Shown here: piece by piece, positions 21,934-29,614 of the stretch
Position numbering within the stretch: position 1 is the first letter of the stretch
Layout of the letters: the number at the start of each line of letters is the position of its first letter
From: a virus
Virus record (IMG/VR): IMGVR_UViG_3300046804_000318
Location: 1-41,428 of that record
Length of the DNA stretch: 41,428 nt
Direction: 5' to 3' (one strand)
Position numbers and translations under genes: made by a program
The notes under the pieces: generated by a model
The model's input: only the letters and a program-made list of their open reading frames with translations
Database searches by the model: none
Told to the model about the DNA's origin: nothing

Positions 21934-22075
21934 CTTTGAGTGGTGGAATGGCGATGAGATGGCTGACGATCTTGACGTTGTAAAACATACTCCTCTTTAT
22001 TGGGCTATGCAGGGATGGGAAGCTGCATTACGCGAAATGAATAAAGAAGCTGAGAAAAATGGTGAGCCACTATGA
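21896..22075 (+). CDS. Small acidic protein, unknown
   Basis: A 59-aa protein from ATG 21896, overlapping the previous gene by 11 nt and the next by an ATGA. It includes ITNEDKFFEWWNGDEMADDL, then HTPLYWAMQGWEAALREMNK. The A-x-x-GWEAAL phrase recurs in phage proteins of unknown function. It is a secure gene by its overlaps. Confidence 0.65.
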   Translation: MQIKNNITNEDKFFEWWNGDEMADDLDVVKHTPLYWAMQGWEAALREMNKEAEKNGEPL

Positions 22076-22497
22076 TTAACTTAACACGCGAAGAAGCGCG
22101 GCAGGTGCTGACGTTGTTAGAGACACTTGACCCATTTAATGCATTTACTGATGTGCGTGAGCCACTCCGCGCCAAACTAAGCGAACCTGAACCGGAGCCG
22201 GTGGCGTGGATGGATGCACCAGAACGCATCTATTTACAAGTTTGCGATGACGAAAACTGCGATCTTTCTTTTGAGGCTCACGATGATGTTTCGTGGTGTC
22301 AAGACAAGATCAACGACTGCGACATTTTATACGTGCGCTCTGACACCGCCCAACCACAGCGCGAATGGGTAGGGCTGACGGATGAGGAAATTTATGCAGT
22401 TGAAAATGAATATCTCGTTAATTCACGCATACCAGTTGGATGTGGATTGTATTTTGCTAAAGATATTGAAGAAAAGCTGCGGGAGAAAAACTCATGA
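22072..22497 (+). CDS. Phage accessory protein, unknown, distinct composition
   Basis: A 141-aa acidic protein with an N-terminal helix ([20 protein letters not shown]), a [12 protein letters not shown] linker, [20 protein letters not shown] and a C-terminal [13 protein letters not shown]. The [12 protein letters not shown] phrase is frequent in phages and prophages of Proteobacteria. The 5' half is clearly richer in G and C than the early genes around it, which suggests recent acquisition. The function is unknown. Confidence 0.7.
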   Translation: MINLTREEARQVLTLLETLDPFNAFTDVREPLRAKLSEPEPEPVAWMDAPERIYLQVCDDENCDLSFEAHDDVSWCQDKINDCDILYVRSDTAQPQREWVGLTDEEIYAVENEYLVNSRIPVGCGLYFAKDIEEKLREKNS

Positions 22498-22916
22498 AAG
22501 TATGTAGCAAATGCAATACAGAAAAACCACTAACCGATTATTACGGTCATAAAAAAGGAAAAGACGGATTTGATTCGTATTGTAAAAAATGTATTCTTGA
22601 AAAAAGAAAGATAGATTACAAAAATGGCAAAACAAATGAAAAAGTTTTAAAAAGACTTTACGGGATTACTAATGCAGACTACAACGCTATGCTATTAGCT
22701 CAGAATGGAAAATGCAAAATATGCAATATTAATAAGTGTCTTACTGGCAAACGCCTTGCAGTAGATCACGACCACGCAACTGGCAAAGTTCGCGGTTTAC
22801 TTTGCGGCAATTGCAATAAAGCATTAGGACTATTTAAAGATAGCGCGACAATAATAGAAGCAGCAATAGCTTACCTCATGGTCATAAGGAATGAACAAAC
22901 TTCGGACAATAATTAA
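22494..22916 (+). CDS. Endonuclease VII-like HNH nuclease
   Basis: A 140-aa protein with an N-terminal zinc ribbon ([23 protein letters not shown]), then the recombination endonuclease VII core: [46 protein letters not shown]. The zinc ligands and the DHDHATG catalytic loop are intact. T4 endonuclease VII resolves branched DNA; free-standing relatives are also mobile. It starts in an ATGA overlap, so it is a settled member of the operon. Confidence 0.88.
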   Translation: MKVCSKCNTEKPLTDYYGHKKGKDGFDSYCKKCILEKRKIDYKNGKTNEKVLKRLYGITNADYNAMLLAQNGKCKICNINKCLTGKRLAVDHDHATGKVRGLLCGNCNKALGLFKDSATIIEAAIAYLMVIRNEQTSDNN

Positions 22917-22946
22917 CCAAAATCCACACGAACGAAAGGTAAGTAA

Positions 22947-23267
22947 ATGAGTTGGAATCAAATAGAAATGAATGTAATCCGTTGGTCTGAAGAACGAGGA
23001 ATCATACCGAATAGCACTTCAATAGCGCAATATCGTAAAGCTCAGGAGGAGATGCATGAACTTCACACAGCACTTATCAACAGAGACAGGACAGGCATTA
23101 TTGATGGACTTGGTGACGTTCTTGTATGTCTCATTAATGTTGCTGCTCTTGAGAACGTCGATCTAACTCATTGCTTACAAGCTGCGTATAACGAGATAAA
23201 AAACAGAAATGGATATCTAAATGCAGGAGGCATCTTCGTTAAGGAAGATCAATCACCTGCCCTCTGA
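22947..23267 (+). CDS. MazG-like nucleotide pyrophosphohydrolase
   Basis: A 106-aa protein matching the all-alpha NTP-PPase group. The metal-binding helix is QEEMHELHTALINRD. The second acidic helix is IIDGLGDVLVCLINVAALEN, followed by LQAAYNEIKNRNGYL. Phage MazG-like enzymes hydrolyse nucleotides or alarmones and may keep the host metabolically active. It is the last gene of the rightward unit and overlaps the facing metallophosphoesterase by 29 nt. The start has an AAAGGT site. Confidence 0.85.
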   Translation: MSWNQIEMNVIRWSEERGIIPNSTSIAQYRKAQEEMHELHTALINRDRTGIIDGLGDVLVCLINVAALENVDLTHCLQAAYNEIKNRNGYLNAGGIFVKEDQSPAL

Positions 23268-24189
23268 AATATACCAAGCCTTCGGAGATAACCTCACACA
23301 GTTCTGGAGGCATGAGCTTTCCATCCCAAAAGGTTAGAACGGCAAAACCTGACCGCCAGTTCTTAGGGTTATCCTCCGCATAATCAAAGGCAGGATCATC
23401 TAAATTAGCCATAGTTCCTGTATCTACACCGTATCTCGTACCTGTGTAATCTGTCCACGGAGTAACTTTAAGGCTGTGCAAATGACCAGTTACTACAGAC
23501 GTTCCTGACTTTAGCGTATTGTTGTAAATAGCATGAATGCCATTATGATAACGATGCTTAATCATTGTATGTCCGTTAACCATAATACTTGTGGAAAACT
23601 TCCATCTAGGGAAATGGTCTGTCAGGTTAAAGCCTTGCACACCTTCAAATGCAGTCCCAACTTGGGACGCTAAACGAGTATTAAAGCGTAAATCGTGGTT
23701 TCCCCATGTCCAATGTAGTTTGGCACTATTAGATGCGCTCTCAATCTCATTTAAACGGTCTGTACAGGCTTCTAGTTCTTGTTTTACGCTAGGTAATGAC
23801 TGCCAGCCTATAGGACTATGCCGACTAACTCCAGCACCGTCAAATACATCGCCATTCATGACGATCATTTTCGGCTTTAATTGCGGTATTAGTTTAACGA
23901 AAGCCTTATGAGCCGTTGATATAATTCCGGGGTAATAATGGCAGTCTGAAGCGACCATAATTACGCCATCATCAAGCTCTACTTTTGCTCTGACTCCATT
24001 ATTAGGTATTGTTATATTAAAGGTAGGACTGCGTTTGTCTGCTGCAAATAATGTAATGCTGTGTCTTTCCTCAATCTTTTTGCGCCTTGTATGAACATTA
24101 CGAACATCTATATCTAATACTTCTGCTACTCTTGCTGCTGAATTATATTTATTCCAAATAGAGATAAATTCTTCGTCAGTCGTTCGCAT
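23239..24189 (-). CDS. Calcineurin-like metallophosphoesterase with HTH-like start
   Basis: A 316-aa protein. Residues 1-45 look like a helix-turn-helix (NKYNSAARVAEVLDIDVRNV, then HTRRKKIE). The enzyme part has the metallophosphoesterase motifs in order: VASDCHYYPG, MNGDVFDGAG, WTWGNHDLR, MIKHRYHNG and VVTGHLHSLK. All metal ligands appear present. Phage relatives can act on DNA ends or cyclic nucleotides. It is the last gene of the leftward late operon and overlaps the facing MazG-like gene. The substrate is unknown. Confidence 0.85.
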   Translation of the reverse strand: MRTTDEEFISIWNKYNSAARVAEVLDIDVRNVHTRRKKIEERHSITLFAADKRSPTFNITIPNNGVRAKVELDDGVIMVASDCHYYPGIISTAHKAFVKLIPQLKPKMIVMNGDVFDGAGVSRHSPIGWQSLPSVKQELEACTDRLNEIESASNSAKLHWTWGNHDLRFNTRLASQVGTAFEGVQGFNLTDHFPRWKFSTSIMVNGHTMIKHRYHNGIHAIYNNTLKSGTSVVTGHLHSLKVTPWTDYTGTRYGVDTGTMANLDDPAFDYAEDNPKNWRSGFAVLTFWDGKLMPPELCEVISEGLVYFRGQVIDLP

Positions 24190-24386
24190 TAATTCACCTT
24201 ACGAGTAAATTCGCCACACCAGTCAGTACGCTCAGTCACAGGAAAGCAACTCTCAAAGTTACCTTCAATTTCAATTAGTGTGGGTGGGTATCGATAGCAA
24301 TAACCTAGATCATCCTTAGGTTCACACGAAAAAAAAGCGCACGAAACGCACGCTGGCATACAGTCTTTAGGGATTTTTACAGACAT
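24189..24386 (-). CDS. Small Cys-rich phage protein
   Basis: A 65-aa protein with PACVSCAFFSCEPKDDLGYC, then YRYPPTLIEIEGNFESCFP and DWCGEFTRK. The C..C...C, C, WCGEF pattern recurs in phage genomes and suggests zinc or Fe-S binding. It is linked to the metallophosphoesterase through an ATG/stop overlap. The function is unknown. Confidence 0.65.
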   Translation of the reverse strand: MSVKIPKDCMPACVSCAFFSCEPKDDLGYCYRYPPTLIEIEGNFESCFPVTERTDWCGEFTRKVN

Positions 24387-24592
24387 TTTGTCGCTTTAAC
24401 GTATTCAAGTTCTTTTTCAAGATGCTGTATTCTCAAGTTCTTATTAATCATTTCTTCATTAATGAGATTCCAACTTGATATAGTCTGCTGAACTTCTTCT
24501 CGACTAAGTACTAAATTGCCATCATCATCAAGTGTTGCAGCATATATCATAAATGATACAAATGACAATATTAAAATGATGACAAATCGCAT
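24377..24592 (-). CDS. Exported coiled-coil protein after the spanins
   Basis: A 71-aa protein with a signal-type start (MRFVIILILSFVSFMIYAAT), a polar stretch, and a coiled-coil end (NEEMINKNLRIQHLEKELEY). It starts at a TAATG junction with the o-spanin stop. A periplasmic or inner-membrane role linked to lysis is inferred from position only. Confidence 0.6.
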   Translation of the reverse strand: MRFVIILILSFVSFMIYAATLDDDGNLVLSREEVQQTISSWNLINEEMINKNLRIQHLEKELEYVKATKCL

Positions 24593-24840
24593 TATTTACT
24601 CCCTTTTTCTGGCTGCTTCGTATTGGGCGTAACATTGTTTGAGGCTGATCCTGAGTTCGTCGGCTTCTCTAGCGATCCCGATAAGAACAGCCCCATCCTC
24701 TCGGTAAAGCTCTTTTCCGGTACATCCATCTTTTCCATTGCTGGCAGTCGTGGACATTCCACTACTCTCGGTGCGGTTGGGACGCTGCTGCAAGCTGTTA
24801 ACCAGAGCGGTATTACGAGCATTAGCTTCTTTAAGTTCAC
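24592..24840 (-). CDS. Rz1: o-spanin (Rz1-like outer-membrane lipoprotein)
   Basis: An 82-aa protein from GTG 24840, chosen for its AGAGG site. A frame extended to 24870 adds 10 residues ahead of the signal. The lipobox is LVIPLWLTACSS with the modified Cys, then a Pro-containing periplasmic part (SVPTAPRVVECPRLPAMEK). It is nested in another frame inside the i-spanin gene, the classic Rz/Rz1 layout. With Rz it fuses inner and outer membranes at lysis of a Gram-negative host. Confidence 0.85.
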   Translation of the reverse strand: MNLKKLMLVIPLWLTACSSVPTAPRVVECPRLPAMEKMDVPEKSFTERMGLFLSGSLEKPTNSGSASNNVTPNTKQPEKGSK

Positions 24841-25060
24841 GATTCTTATCCTCTCGTAGCTTGTCTGCATTACTCTGCATTACCTGCTCTTTTTCACGCA
24901 TTGCAGCCACATTAGCAGCATATTCCTCAGCTAATTTAGCCTTCTCTTTATCCCATTGCGCTTGAACCTTAGCCTGACCTGCTGTGTCACCTTGCCAATG
25001 ACCTGTACCATAAGCACAGACCACGGCTAGGACAGTTCCAGCTATAAAGTATGGATTCAT
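24596..25060 (-). CDS. Rz: i-spanin (Rz-like)
   Basis: A 154-aa protein with an N-terminal membrane anchor (YFIAGTVLAVVCAYGTGHW), then a long Ala/Glu/Lys coiled coil (about residues 25-90) and a C-terminal GIAREADELRISLKQCYAQY end, as in phage lysis protein Rz. It contains the o-spanin gene in an alternative frame. It starts in an ATGA overlap with a small secreted-protein gene. Confidence 0.88.
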   Translation of the reverse strand: MNPYFIAGTVLAVVCAYGTGHWQGDTAGQAKVQAQWDKEKAKLAEEYAANVAAMREKEQVMQSNADKLREDKNRELKEANARNTALVNSLQQRPNRTESSGMSTTASNGKDGCTGKELYREDGAVLIGIAREADELRISLKQCYAQYEAARKRE

Positions 25061-25215
25061 TTAGTCGGAACCTTAGTGCCTTCTAATTTCTTATGAACCT
25101 TGATTACCTTACATACTTCCTTACCTTTTTCCTGATGACAGACTTTCTTCATTTCACCGCCAGCAAAGGTTAAGTTTACAGTCAGCATCAGTAAAGTTAT
25201 CAATGCAATTTTCAT
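25057..25215 (-). CDS. 52-aa secreted protein in the lysis cassette
   Basis: ATG 25215 to TGA 25057. A signal peptide (MKIALITLLMLTVNLTFAGG) is followed by a short basic part with two Cys (MKKVCHQEKGKEVCKVIKVH, then KKLEGTKVP). It is flanked by the holin-like gene (2 nt) and the spanin (4-nt overlap). The conserved HKKLEGTKVP end is seen in other phages of this type, as I recall. It may be a periplasmic lysis accessory. Confidence 0.65.
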   Translation of the reverse strand: MKIALITLLMLTVNLTFAGGEMKKVCHQEKGKEVCKVIKVHKKLEGTKVPTK

Positions 25216-25217
25216 AA

Positions 25218-25649
25218 TTAAATCTCCGGTTGTGGTGCAGCAGGTGGAGCAGGTTTACCGCCAAACCCAATAGATACTACAGGGGCAGTAGAAACAGGCT
25301 CTATGGTCGGTTCTTGACGTACTACAGTCGTGGTAGTTGTCATTACAGGAGCAGGCTTGGACTCGCCTTTCATGGCATCTTCACGCTCTTTAGGAGTCGT
25401 TAGATTAGGTGGTACAAACTGATCCTTACCCTTAACTGCAATAAGTGTAGCCAAAGCACCGAGAATGTACTTAGACATATCAGACAACAATAGGAAGAAC
25501 TGCTTATCAGCAGGAGCCATTCCAGACATAGGCTGTGTCACAAATACAACAGAGTACATAGACAGACTAGCCATCATCATTAGGATAAGACAGAAACAGA
25601 TGCCAATAGCAAACTTTAGCCAAGCATTTAGATTTTCTTCAACTGTCAT
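25218..25649 (-). CDS. Holin candidate
   Basis: A 143-aa protein with two hydrophobic spans (WLKFAIGICFCLILMMMASL and MSKYILGALATLIAVKG) and a long Pro/Thr/Ala-rich polar tail. It lies between the endolysin/lipoprotein genes and the spanins, where a holin is expected, and no better candidate is nearby. The size is large for a simple holin because of the tail. The function is inferred. Confidence 0.6.
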   Translation of the reverse strand: MTVEENLNAWLKFAIGICFCLILMMMASLSMYSVVFVTQPMSGMAPADKQFFLLLSDMSKYILGALATLIAVKGKDQFVPPNLTTPKEREDAMKGESKPAPVMTTTTTVVRQEPTIEPVSTAPVVSIGFGGKPAPPAAPQPEI

Positions 25650-25840
25650 TTCGTCACCTTCTCTGGCTTAGTTACGTCATCTGGACAGGTTTGCGTAGCT
25701 GTACACACAGGAGGCTTACAATCTGCGGCTTCCCAGTTAGCAGGGTCCTGACACTTATATCGAAATCTATCCTCACAAGCACTAAGCACCAAGCACATGT
25801 AAAGCATGCTCATAATGTTTCTTACGATCTTCGAGTCCAA
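25646..25840 (-). CDS. Small lipoprotein overlapping the endolysin end
   Basis: A 64-aa protein with a lipobox (MLYMCLVLSACEDRFRYKCQ) and a Cys-rich remainder (DCKPPVCTATQTCPDD). The frame opens at TTG 25840 behind GGAGG, but that GGAGG also encodes conserved endolysin residues, so an internal ATG (25813 or 25807) is a possible start. It overlaps the endolysin by up to 59 nt. It could be a second outer-membrane lysis factor or act in superinfection exclusion. Confidence 0.6.
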   Translation of the reverse strand: MDSKIVRNIMSMLYMCLVLSACEDRFRYKCQDPANWEAADCKPPVCTATQTCPDDVTKPEKVTK

Positions 25841-26402
25841 TTGTGCCTCCGTTAATGCGCTTAGTTAAACCTAAAATGTCACCAGCATCTGCATACTTAT
25901 TTAAGCCGTTAGTCTCCCAAAACCAACAAGCAGACTGAGCAGCACCTTCAAATGTGGCTAGATACTCAGGAACATCATTAATGTTCATTTCCAGCGAATC
26001 AGCGAAGGATTGATAGTTAGACCGACCTGTAAGTTGGATGAGTCCTCTGCCACAAAAACGATAGCCATCACCACTAGACTCGTCACCATTACCCATACGA
26101 CCGCCATATATACGGTTGGCGATAGCAGCTTGTTTATTAGGTTTTGCGCAGTATTGTTGAGCCAATTCATCGGTAGGGAAGTATTTAGAAAAGAGTTTGC
26201 GAAGGGATGCTGGCTTATAGTTTAGATTCTCTTTAAGAACCATAAATCCACCAGATTCATGACTACATTGAGCGATAAAAGCAGCCATACGTTTAGGCGT
26301 ATTAATATCGTAGTCAGGGAATAATTGTTCTAATGCATGATGCCAATGTTCAACGTATGGGTTCTTCGGTAGGAGTTGTTTTAACTGGCTCAGAGTTAGC
26401 AT
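25782..26402 (-). CDS. Endolysin, GH19 chitinase-like muramidase
   Basis: A 206-aa protein. The catalytic Glu lies in AAFIAQCSHESGGFMVLKEN. The substrate-cleft segments YRFCGRGLIQLTGRSNYQSF and WFWETNGLNKYADAGDI, then LTKRINGGTIGLEDR, are typical of GH19-type phage lysins. No signal peptide is visible, so export depends on a holin. It sits between a membrane-protein gene and the lipoprotein/holin genes. Family members cut peptidoglycan glycan strands. Confidence 0.9.
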   Translation of the reverse strand: MLTLSQLKQLLPKNPYVEHWHHALEQLFPDYDINTPKRMAAFIAQCSHESGGFMVLKENLNYKPASLRKLFSKYFPTDELAQQYCAKPNKQAAIANRIYGGRMGNGDESSGDGYRFCGRGLIQLTGRSNYQSFADSLEMNINDVPEYLATFEGAAQSACWFWETNGLNKYADAGDILGLTKRINGGTIGLEDRKKHYEHALHVLGA

Positions 26403-26652
26403 TTTTGTCCTCTAAATCACGCAACATTAGGTTACGTATTCTTCTCATACGGTCAATTTCAACGATAGCAGCATTAGTCGCATTATTGGCATCCATAATG
26501 GCTAAGCCTACTAATGGCAATGCAATAGCAAGTGTTAGAACCATCGCAAGCAGACAGATCAGTAAAGTCCATGGGATGCTGTCTTGCTCGTCTTTATCAT
26601 TATCAGGACGCTTATTAGCCATAGTGTCACGAACAGAACCGCGCCAAACCAT
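26350..26652 (-). CDS. Single-span membrane protein, late operon
   Basis: A 100-aa protein with one strong span (WTLLICLLAMVLTLAIALPL, then VGLAIM) and a helical cytoplasmic segment (NNATNAAIVEIDRMRRIRNL). It overlaps the end of the 227-aa gene by 94 nt and the endolysin by 53 nt in different frames. A start at 26622 is also possible. Similar proteins occur beside lysis genes in related phages; an accessory holin or antiholin role cannot be excluded. Confidence 0.6.
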   Translation of the reverse strand: MVWRGSVRDTMANKRPDNDKDEQDSIPWTLLICLLAMVLTLAIALPLVGLAIMDANNATNAAIVEIDRMRRIRNLMLRDLEDKNANSEPVKTTPTEEPIR

Positions 26653-27242
26653 GTAACATTTTCCCTAAACTTTCTAATCATTCGTCTGCGTTTAGATGCT
26701 GCGATTTGAGCAATCCTAAGTTCTTCTATTCTTGCTACTTCTTGCTGCTTATTAATGCGTTCAACTGTCTTTTCATACTTTGACCACAATGAACCTAGCT
26801 CTTTAGGAGCCTGATAGACCATAGTCTCTCGTAACTCAGCCATCATTGCATCAAGTCTAGCTTCAATAATAATCTTACGTAATGCCCTACGACCTAATGA
26901 CTCTTGACCTTTATAAACAGTCGTATTTGCTAGTTCCTCTGCCAGCAATGCTTTACCTAATTGATCTTGTGCATCTAATAAAGCACCAAGTTGATTACCA
27001 ATCTCAGTAAATACATCGTTAGGATCAGCCTTAGCTATTTCCTGAACTCTAGCTACTTCTTGGTTATATTGAATCACCTGAGCATTAGTAGGGTTCGGTA
27101 TCTTATGAAACTGAACCTTTAAATCATCTAATACTTCCTTTACATCACCTGCTGCATTTTTAATATCTTTGTAAAGCTGACAGCCTTTCTTTACAGCCGC
27201 TACAGCAGCATTAGCTAACGCTAGTAATGTAAGTGGATCCAC
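26559..27242 (-). CDS. Helical protein with C-terminal membrane anchor
   Basis: A 227-aa protein. It starts MDPLTLLALANAAVAAVKKG, continues with long helices (about residues 20-190) rich in Glu, Gln and Arg, then a basic hinge (ASKRRRMIRKFRE) and a terminal span (TWFGAVLFVTLWLISVLIMI). The family is found in environmental phages near the collar fibre and lysin, with unknown role. Its last 84 nt lie in a region also coding for the next membrane protein. Confidence 0.65.
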   Translation of the reverse strand: MDPLTLLALANAAVAAVKKGCQLYKDIKNAAGDVKEVLDDLKVQFHKIPNPTNAQVIQYNQEVARVQEIAKADPNDVFTEIGNQLGALLDAQDQLGKALLAEELANTTVYKGQESLGRRALRKIIIEARLDAMMAELRETMVYQAPKELGSLWSKYEKTVERINKQQEVARIEELRIAQIAASKRRRMIRKFRENVTWFGAVLFVTLWLISVLIMIKTSKTASHGLY

Positions 27243-27243
27243 A

Positions 27244-27429
27244 TCACTTAGGTAATTGACCGCTACCAGCTAACCAGAACAATAGTCCTAATGCACCAGC
27301 ACCAACGATCCAGAATATCTTCTTAACGACAGAACGACCTACTTCTTCATATATCTTCTTGAAAGCTACTTCGGCTGCTTTCTCTGCAATATGGTCAATT
27401 TGCTGATCTGTGAGTTCAATCTTTTCCAT
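27244..27429 (-). CDS. Small membrane protein
   Basis: A 61-aa protein with an amphipathic N-terminal helix (QIDHIAEKAAEVAFKKIYEE) and a membrane span (VKKIFWIVGAGALGLLFWLA). It lies 2 nt from the collar-fibre gene and immediately before the 227-aa anchored protein. The pair may act together at the membrane. The function is unknown. Confidence 0.65.
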   Translation of the reverse strand: MEKIELTDQQIDHIAEKAAEVAFKKIYEEVGRSVVKKIFWIVGAGALGLLFWLAGSGQLPK

Positions 27430-27431
27430 GA

Positions 27432-28145
27432 TTAAGCCTTCATGATGTAGCAGAGAGCATAGTACGGAGGCAAGTTAGCGTTAGTACCTGATGCACCAGT
27501 TGATTGAATAGAAATACCTGTAGTATTTGAATTTGTTTCAAATGTTGATGATCCAATCGGCTTTTGAGGAATATTTTGAGATTGAATACTTAATGCACCA
27601 TTAGTAACAGCAGCCAGCGTATGAGTATGACCGGGATCATTTATTGAGTGACTATGGCTAACAACAATCGCATCTTTAGAACCACCAGTAGCACCTACAG
27701 AATAGGTAGAACCAGCACCTACTACGAAACGATCACGTAAATCAGGAGTCCCATTAGCTCCATTACATAGATACCAACCACTAGGAATCGATGCAGACGA
27801 TCCAGACCAGATAATAATTCCACCACTAGGGATAGCATTGTTAGCAACATAAGCAGTAGTAGCTACTTTAGTGGAGTTATCACCTGCCGATTGTGTAGTA
27901 GCAGTAGCTGATGCGCCTAACGCCACAGTAGAGCTAAATACAGCAGCACCAGAGCATGTAAATGCGCCACCAACTACTAAGTTATCGCTATCAGAGCCAG
28001 TCTGTAAGTCTTTAACCTGAGACATCAACTCACGAATAGCGTTATTAATACCGGATGGAGCACAACCTTCAGCAATGTTAATTCCGCCAATATCCGTATT
28101 ATTGGATGCGGTAGATGACCATTCGCTAACTTTATTCTTTGCCAT
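27432..28145 (-). CDS. Tail fibre with phage collar domain
   Basis: A 237-aa protein. The N-terminal half is fibre-like (STKVATTAYVANNAIPSGGI). The C-terminal half is the tail-collar domain: IPSGWYLCNGANGTPDLRDR, FVVGAGSTYSVGATGGS, a His-rich knob segment (HSHSINDPGHTHTL) and LPPYYALCYIMKA. These domains trimerise at fibre tips and bind receptors. The HSHS...HTHT motif resembles metal-binding sites of collar tips. It follows the ejection-type genes with an AAAGGA site. Confidence 0.88.
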   Translation of the reverse strand: MAKNKVSEWSSTASNNTDIGGINIAEGCAPSGINNAIRELMSQVKDLQTGSDSDNLVVGGAFTCSGAAVFSSTVALGASATATTQSAGDNSTKVATTAYVANNAIPSGGIIIWSGSSASIPSGWYLCNGANGTPDLRDRFVVGAGSTYSVGATGGSKDAIVVSHSHSINDPGHTHTLAAVTNGALSIQSQNIPQKPIGSSTFETNSNTTGISIQSTGASGTNANLPPYYALCYIMKA

Positions 28146-28147
28146 GA

Positions 28148-29614
28148 TTATTGTCCTTTAATACGACCAGCCTGATACATCAGGTTATATGCTCTAGGAT
28201 CAAAAGCTAATGGCATTGCATTTTCAGCAGTACCAAGTCCTCTACCAAGTAATCCAGCACCATACGCAGCTTCACCCATTAAACGAGGAGAAGAAGTTAA
28301 TAATGATGCACCAGCAGCTAATGGACCACCAGCAGAGAAAGCACCATAAGCAGCAGGAATCGATGTAGCTCGTTGAATACCTTTAGGAGTTAACTCAGAT
28401 AGCGATTGTCCTGCTAATGCTGGCAATATATCCTGACCACCAGCACTCAAAGCCTCACCTAATTTTAGCCGTTGACCAAAGTTAGTGTTTACATTACTAC
28501 GCATAATTGACTGTAATTTACGCAATGCAGTATCAGCAGTAGTTTTTTGACCTAACGATAATGACTTTTCAATCTCTTTAATTAAGTCTGATGCTTCTGA
28601 ATAGCCTTTCATTACATTGGCATAAGCAGGAGCTTGTTTGACTATCTCAGCTTTAATCGAGTCATAGACACCTTTAACGGCTGATCTAGCTTGCTTTTGC
28701 TCGTATGGAATACCTTCCAATACGTCACCAATACGCTGCTTTAGAGCATCTAAGCCTTCTGGAGTATGATATTCAGTAGGATTCTGATTCTTCCAATCTT
28801 CTACGATAGACTGAACATCACCTAACTCTTTAGCTGCACGCTCGTTAACAACCTTACCCTTATAAGATGTCTTATTCTGAGCATTGGCTAAGGCAGAATC
28901 AATTCCAGCAAAATCAAGAACAGTCTTATCATTCTTAATATTTGTCATGCCTGAGCGATACTCAGCTTGTTTTGCTTGATTCATATTAGACAAGTTTTGT
29001 TTAGCCATGTCTAATACATCAGTCATTGGAGCAGTACCAGTAATATTGCTTCTGAATTGTTCAGCAGCAGTACCACCAGCTTTGCCAGCACCGTAAGCCT
29101 GTTTAATAGCCTCTGATCCAGCACCAGTAGTCATACCAAGTACAGGAGCAGTAGCCTTACCAACCGTTCCAACAGTCTTAGCAGCTAACGATAATGGGTC
29201 AACAAATGATGCAGCTTTACCTAGTTGTGGCACTACACCACCACCAGTAGTTAACATAGCTGATACGTCAGACATAAAGCCAGCAGGATCATTAGCAATA
29301 GTACGTTTAGCTTGTTCTATACCGCCATAACGCTTGACATACATTTGACCTACTTGGTTAGCTACATCACGCGATGCTTTATCCTCACCAATAGCTTGTA
29401 CAACGCTCTCAGGAAGGATATTTTGTAGTCCACCAGCACCAATATCTAGCAATGTTTTACCAGTCTGCAATGGGCTAGTAATAGCCTCATACGCACCAGT
29501 AGCCACATTTCTAAATGATGATGGGAAATTGCTAATTGCCTGAGATACGACATCTTTAGCACTTAGTGTTTCTTTTTGTCCTATAGGTTTAGCCGTAGCA
29601 AGATCAAAAGGCAT
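28148..29614 (-). CDS. Putative DNA-ejection/internal virion protein
   Basis: A 488-aa protein rich in Ala, Gly and Lys, with several hydrophobic Gly/Ala segments (AITSPLQTGKTLLDIGAGGL, PLAAGASLLTSSPRLMGEAA) around a helical, charged middle (about residues 200-370). There is no enzyme motif. This composition and the position beside another large Gln/Ala-rich protein resemble P22 gp7/gp20/gp16-type proteins injected with DNA. It starts at a TAATG junction. The assignment is by composition and order. Confidence 0.65.
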   Translation of the reverse strand: MPFDLATAKPIGQKETLSAKDVVSQAISNFPSSFRNVATGAYEAITSPLQTGKTLLDIGAGGLQNILPESVVQAIGEDKASRDVANQVGQMYVKRYGGIEQAKRTIANDPAGFMSDVSAMLTTGGGVVPQLGKAASFVDPLSLAAKTVGTVGKATAPVLGMTTGAGSEAIKQAYGAGKAGGTAAEQFRSNITGTAPMTDVLDMAKQNLSNMNQAKQAEYRSGMTNIKNDKTVLDFAGIDSALANAQNKTSYKGKVVNERAAKELGDVQSIVEDWKNQNPTEYHTPEGLDALKQRIGDVLEGIPYEQKQARSAVKGVYDSIKAEIVKQAPAYANVMKGYSEASDLIKEIEKSLSLGQKTTADTALRKLQSIMRSNVNTNFGQRLKLGEALSAGGQDILPALAGQSLSELTPKGIQRATSIPAAYGAFSAGGPLAAGASLLTSSPRLMGEAAYGAGLLGRGLGTAENAMPLAFDPRAYNLMYQAGRIKGQ

